Positions 53,523 through 56,324 of a DNA stretch of 56,324 nt are shown in pieces. The translations under genes and the position numbers were made by a program. Under the pieces are notes generated by a model. It had not been told where the DNA came from and did no database searches. It saw only the letters and a list, made by a program, of their open reading frames with translations. This stretch comes from Candidatus Poseidoniales archaeon. Its GTDB lineage: Archaea > Thermoplasmatota > Poseidoniia > Poseidoniales > Thalassarchaeaceae. The stretch lies in contig DUAE01000059.1 in NCBI GenBank assembly GCA_012960975.1, positions 1 through 56,324 of the forward strand, written 5' to 3'. Numbering within the stretch: the stretch's first letter is position 1; each line of letters starts with the position of its first letter.

Positions 53523-55445
53523 ATGGTTGACCGCAAACCTAGTGTGATCGGAACTATTCTGATGTCTACAATTTATTGGGGAGCACTATTTTATTGGCTA
53601 CGTGGAGATTTACTCGACGGTGCAGCAGATGAACAGATGCGGGCTCTTCGATTATTCTTAGTTTCGATTCCCTATGTTGGTTTCGTTCTCTGGAGCGCAA
53701 TGTCAGATCTTCCAGAAAATATTCGCGATATCCCATATGTAGGGAGGGCATTGAAACCCGCAATATGGGTCTTATTCGTTCTCAGCCTTGCATATTGGGG
53801 TTGGGTAGATAAGGCCGCAGTTGGCTTTTTGTTAGTTGGAATTGCTCTTCTAGGTCTGGCGGCTGCAATGGCTCTTGCCTGTTTGCTTTATTCCGGAAAT
53901 GCCAGCAGTCGTCTCTTTGGATTGGAGCGATTCGTCAATGTTTATCCAAGCATTACAAAGCCGGAGGGGCATGTCAGATTTAATCAAAAATTGTGGACAA
54001 CTACTCTAGTTCTAATCATTTACTTCGCAATGACGAATGTAATGTTGTACGGAATTTCCGATTCAACTTTAGATATTTTCTCATCATTCCGAGCGATAAT
54101 GGCTGGTGCTTCCGGTTCGATTATGCACCTTGGAATCGGACCGATTGTTACAGGTTCGATTATCATGCAACTTTTCGCTGGTGCGAAAATTATTCAACTC
54201 GATTTACAAGATTCGGCAGACAAGCAATTGTACCAAGGTATTCAGAAATTATTGGTTATGATTATGATTCCTATCGAATCGATTCCTCAAGTTTATGGAT
54301 TCTTAGATCCTCACGAAACGATAATTCTTCAATATGGAATCGGCTGGGCAAATGCGATTATCGTCGCACAATTATTCATCGGTTCATATCTAGTATTCTT
54401 GCTTGATGAACTAGTTAGCAAGTGGGGTATTGGTTCGGGTATCTCCCTCTTCATCGCTGCTGGTGTCGCTCAATCGACTTTCGTTGGTACACTCTCTCCT
54501 CTAGCAGTTGTGCAAGGCTCTCCGCTATCGTTCGAGAACCCTCCTTCTGGCGCATTGCCTATGATATTCTACACTCTACGGACTGCGACTAATTCTCAAT
54601 TAGTCTCGCAGAACGGCTTCGAGTTAATATTGCTAAATCATGCGAATCCAGTGGCCGCTCTGGTTTCTTCAGTAATCGTATTCCTAGTCGTTGCTTATGC
54701 TGAATCGAGCAAGCTCGAATTGCCATTGACACACGGAAAGGTTCGTGGTCATCGCGGTCAATACCCGATCCGTTTGGTTTACGCGAGCAACATTCCGGTC
54801 ATTTTGATGGCAGCTCTGCTCGCTAACATTAACATGTTCACTCTATTATTCTGGAGCCATCCAACGCTTTCAACAATCCCAATCATAGGGAGAAATGGAT
54901 GGGGGTCTAGGGCACATTGGCTCGGTTCTTATGAGGTCGGAGCCACAACGGCATCTGACGGATTTGCCTGGTACGCTTCTATGGTAAATGGGGTAGGTGA
55001 TTGGCTGCTGCCATTACTAAATCAAACAGGAGATGCTTATGGCCACAGTTTAGGTCAAATTATGATTCACGTTCTCGTTTATGTCTTCGTTATGACTGCG
55101 GGTTCGACTGTATTCGCGAAGTTCTGGATTGAGACTACGAACATGGGCGCCAAAGATGTTGCAAAGCAAATCGAGCGCACTGGAATGCAGATTCCAGGTT
55201 TCAGAAAGAATCCAGTTGTGCTTGAAAGAATCCTTGAGAGATACATCCCTCCAGTCACTCTCTTCTCTGGTGCGTTCGTCGGACTGCTCGCTTCTGGTGC
55301 CGATCTACTCGGCACTGTAGGAAATGCTACGGGTACTGGGCTTTTGCTGGCTGTAGGAATTATTCTCAGAACATATGAGCAAATTCAGAAAGAACAAGCT
55401 ATGGAAATGCATCCTGTGCTGAGAGAGTTCTTTGGCGCTGAATGA
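53523..55445 (+). CDS. secY: protein translocase SecY with extra N-terminal membrane helices
   Basis: A 640-residue SecY; archaeal SecY is usually 430-500. Residues 1-135 are an extension with about four hydrophobic segments (near 10-25, 45-60, 82-96 and 100-126). The canonical SecY begins about residue 140 (YPSITKPEGHVRFNQKLWTTTLVLIIYF) with pore-lining GIGPIVTGSIIMQLFAGAKII, the KWGIGSGISLFIAAG segment, a cytoplasmic loop HGKVRGHRGQYPIRLVYASNIPVIL and the C-terminal part FRKNPVVLERILERYIPP. It is the last gene of the operon, with GAAGGAG upstream of ATG 53523. Confidence 0.94.
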   Translation: MVDRKPSVIGTILMSTIYWGALFYWLRGDLLDGAADEQMRALRLFLVSIPYVGFVLWSAMSDLPENIRDIPYVGRALKPAIWVLFVLSLAYWGWVDKAAVGFLLVGIALLGLAAAMALACLLYSGNASSRLFGLERFVNVYPSITKPEGHVRFNQKLWTTTLVLIIYFAMTNVMLYGISDSTLDIFSSFRAIMAGASGSIMHLGIGPIVTGSIIMQLFAGAKIIQLDLQDSADKQLYQGIQKLLVMIMIPIESIPQVYGFLDPHETIILQYGIGWANAIIVAQLFIGSYLVFLLDELVSKWGIGSGISLFIAAGVAQSTFVGTLSPLAVVQGSPLSFENPPSGALPMIFYTLRTATNSQLVSQNGFELILLNHANPVAALVSSVIVFLVVAYAESSKLELPLTHGKVRGHRGQYPIRLVYASNIPVILMAALLANINMFTLLFWSHPTLSTIPIIGRNGWGSRAHWLGSYEVGATTASDGFAWYASMVNGVGDWLLPLLNQTGDAYGHSLGQIMIHVLVYVFVMTAGSTVFAKFWIETTNMGAKDVAKQIERTGMQIPGFRKNPVVLERILERYIPPVTLFSGAFVGLLASGADLLGTVGNATGTGLLLAVGIILRTYEQIQKEQAMEMHPVLREFFGAE

Positions 55446-55450
55446 ATCGA

Positions 55451-55470
55451 TTGAATTATCGTTAATTCAA
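55451..55470 (+). terminator. inverted repeat after secY
   Basis: TTGAATTA-TCGT-TAATTCAA, an 8-bp stem with a 4-base loop, starts 6 bases after the secY stop. AT-rich sequence follows. It could mark the 3' end of the ribosomal-protein transcript. The stem is AT-only and weak, so this is tentative. Confidence 0.4.
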
Positions 55471-55860
55471 TTAGTTTGTGAAGTGGATTTTTCTTCGATA
55501 TCAAATTATTCTCTGATGTTGACGGACAAATAAATTGTTGCTAATATTGTTTATTTGGTTTATACTTAAAGCAAAAATTTTGTGTTTGAGGGAAATGATT
55601 CTAGGGAAGATTAACCCGTATGAAAAGAATCGAATATTTTAAAACTTCATTTCCATCTTAACTGCTGAGCAGTGCATCATTTGTCTGCTGGAACCTGCGA
55701 GTCATATTCATATACCGGTGGTCGGTCGGCGGGATGCTACGATTGGCTGGCGTTGGGAACTGAGCACACTGTGCGATGATGTATCCCTTCAAGCCGAACG
55801 TAAGCCGAGGAAGTGCGATCACGACATTTGTCGCGGTCAAGGAGGTTAACCACAATAACG
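55471..55860. other. intergenic region between secY and the 16S leader, no gene recognised
   Basis: About 390 bases without a credible protein gene. The left part (55471-55650) is AT-rich and holds a TATA-like element. The right part (55660-55850) is richer in GC and folds locally: GCAC-ACT-GTGC near 55770, GGGAT with ATCCC around it, and GATC.CGACA-TT-TGTCG.GGTC (55817-55838). I looked for RNase P, SRP and 5S RNA motifs and found none that fit. It may be part of the rRNA leader or an unrecognised RNA. Confidence 0.5.
55559..55571 (+). promoter_or_regulatory. possible TATA-like element, distal 16S promoter
   Basis: TTTATACTTAAAG lies about 450 bases upstream of the 16S start. If used, it would give a long leader including the structured segment 55660-55850. 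Alternatives closer to the gene exist. Confidence 0.3.
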
Positions 55861-55888
55861 ACTTGACCCCTTTAAAGGGGGTGCAAGT
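55861..55888. promoter_or_regulatory. C4/G5 inverted repeat upstream of 16S rRNA
   Basis: ACTTGACCCCTTT pairs with AAAGGGGG, TG and CAAGT, a nearly perfect inverted repeat centred on TTTAAA. Its left part matches the element at 40843-40863 upstream of rpl3 (ACTT, ACCCCT, AAGGGGGTG in the same order). It lies about 28 bases before a TATA-like TTCAAAATTT (55911-55920). It may be a shared ribosome-synthesis control site. Confidence 0.45.
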
Positions 55889-55910
55889 AAGCAGAAAAAT
55901 AATTTTCACA

Positions 55911-55920
55911 TTCAAAATTT
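55911..55920 (+). promoter_or_regulatory. possible proximal 16S TATA-like element
   Basis: TTCAAAATTT sits in the same arrangement relative to the C4/G5 element as TTCATATATGG does at the ribosomal-protein operon. Transcription from here would give a leader of about 80 bases before 16S. It is a weak match taken alone. Confidence 0.3.
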
Positions 55921-55964
55921 AGGAAATGTGTTTCTGCGCCAATTTACAATTTAAGTGACATAGC

Positions 55965-55984
55965 CTTGTGATTATTTTCACAAG
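55965..55984 (+). other. hairpin in the 16S leader
   Basis: CTTGTGA (55965-55971) pairs with TCACAAG (55978-55984) around a 6-base loop, 38 bases before the mature 16S start. It could belong to the precursor processing structure, whose partner strand would lie beyond the window. Confidence 0.4.
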
Positions 55985-56021
55985 AACTTCCGAAGGGATA
56001 ACGATGATTCCGCTCACGCGA

Positions 56022-56324
56022 AATCCGGTTGATCCTGCCGGAGGCTACCGCTATTGGAGTTCGATTAAGCCATGCGAGTCGCGAGTCCTAGGGACTCGGC
56101 GTACCGCTCAGTAACACGTGGGTAACCTGCCCTATGCAGGGGGATAACCTCGGGAAACTGAGAATAATACCCCATAGTTCACTACGCCTGGAACGGTGAG
56201 TGGATGAAAGCTCCGGCGGCATAGGATGGGCCTGCGGCGTATCAGGTTGTAGGGGGTGTAACGTACCCTCTAGCCCTCTACGCGTACGGGTGTTGGGAGA
56301 CATAGCCCGGAGATGGATTCTGAG
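56022..56324 (+). rRNA. 16S ribosomal RNA, 5' part (runs off the window)
   Basis: The sequence from about 56022 begins with TCCGGTTGATCCTGCCGGAG, the universal archaeal 16S 5' end. It continues with GATTAAGCCATGCGAGTCG and CTCAGTAACACGTGGGTAACC, both conserved 16S helices. About 300 bases are present and the gene is cut by the window end. The mature start could vary by one or two bases. Confidence 0.97.

Noticed and set aside
55660-55860. RNase P RNA, SRP RNA or 5S rRNA
   Set aside because: The conserved cores of these RNAs were looked for on both strands and not found; CCGAGGAAG is only a superficial match to RNase P.
55658-55915. Minus-strand reading frame upstream of 16S
   Set aside because: It spans the C4/G5 palindrome and local hairpins, and shows no family features.
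56088-56303. Minus-strand reading frame in 16S
   Set aside because: It is antisense to 16S rRNA.
1-56324. CRISPR array, insertion sequence, prophage or integrase
   Set aside because: No regularly spaced repeats, transposase, terminal inverted repeats or integrase motifs were seen.

Overview
The window looks like a chromosomal segment of a planktonic euryarchaeon, most likely a Poseidoniia-type organism (Marine Group II, less likely III). This rests on a canonical euryarchaeal ribosomal-protein operon (L3 to SecY with SUI1, Rpp29, S4e, L32e and L19e interleaved), a group II chaperonin, a Hef helicase-nuclease, an intron-containing tRNA-Trp, encoded CCA ends, archaeal-type split glutamate synthase, and secreted proteins with Asp-rich NYN..A..DDGTC motifs. 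The group assignment is inference; no search was run. No insertion sequence, prophage, integrase or CRISPR array was seen.

Layout. 1-1740: tRNA-Arg (minus), a membrane protein, a SprT-like zinc protease and tRNA-Ala. 2008-11314: an oligopeptide ABC transporter of unusual build: a lipoprotein fusing two solute-binding folds, permeases with large insertions, one ATPase with membrane segments inserted inside its nucleotide-binding domain, and one ordinary ATPase. 11355-13060: a small membrane protein and an MFS exporter. 13241-18647: a three-gene glutamate synthase. 18651-25103: a DadA-like oxidoreductase, a small zinc-ribbon protein, a PrsW-like protease, a DUF92 protein and a membrane protein with a cysteine-less redoxin-like domain. 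25176-25365: tRNA-Trp whose intron carries a box C/D guide RNA. 25460-33900: subtilase, aminotransferase, membrane proteins and a giant surface protein. 33987-38187: thermosome, then a two-gene unit in which a flavodoxin is fused to an SdhB-like protein lacking its Fe-S cysteines and followed by an HdrB/SdhE-like protein lacking most of its CCG cysteines. 38191-40788: Hef (minus). 41085-55445: ribosomal-protein operon ending in a SecY with extra N-terminal helices. 56022 to the end: start of 16S rRNA.

How it fits together. Secreted subtilase, peptide-binding lipoprotein, Dpp-type transporter, aminotransferase, D-amino-acid dehydrogenase-like enzyme and glutamate synthase are consistent with protein and peptide heterotrophy. 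The right half is the translation and secretion core. A near-palindromic C4/G5 element lies upstream of both the ribosomal-protein operon and the 16S gene, and may coordinate ribosome synthesis.

The strongest candidates for undescribed biology are the cluster-less flavodoxin-SdhB/HdrB pair, the ABC ATPase with six internal membrane segments, the dual solute-binding fusion, and the tRNA-Trp intron guide RNA with an orphan second guide.
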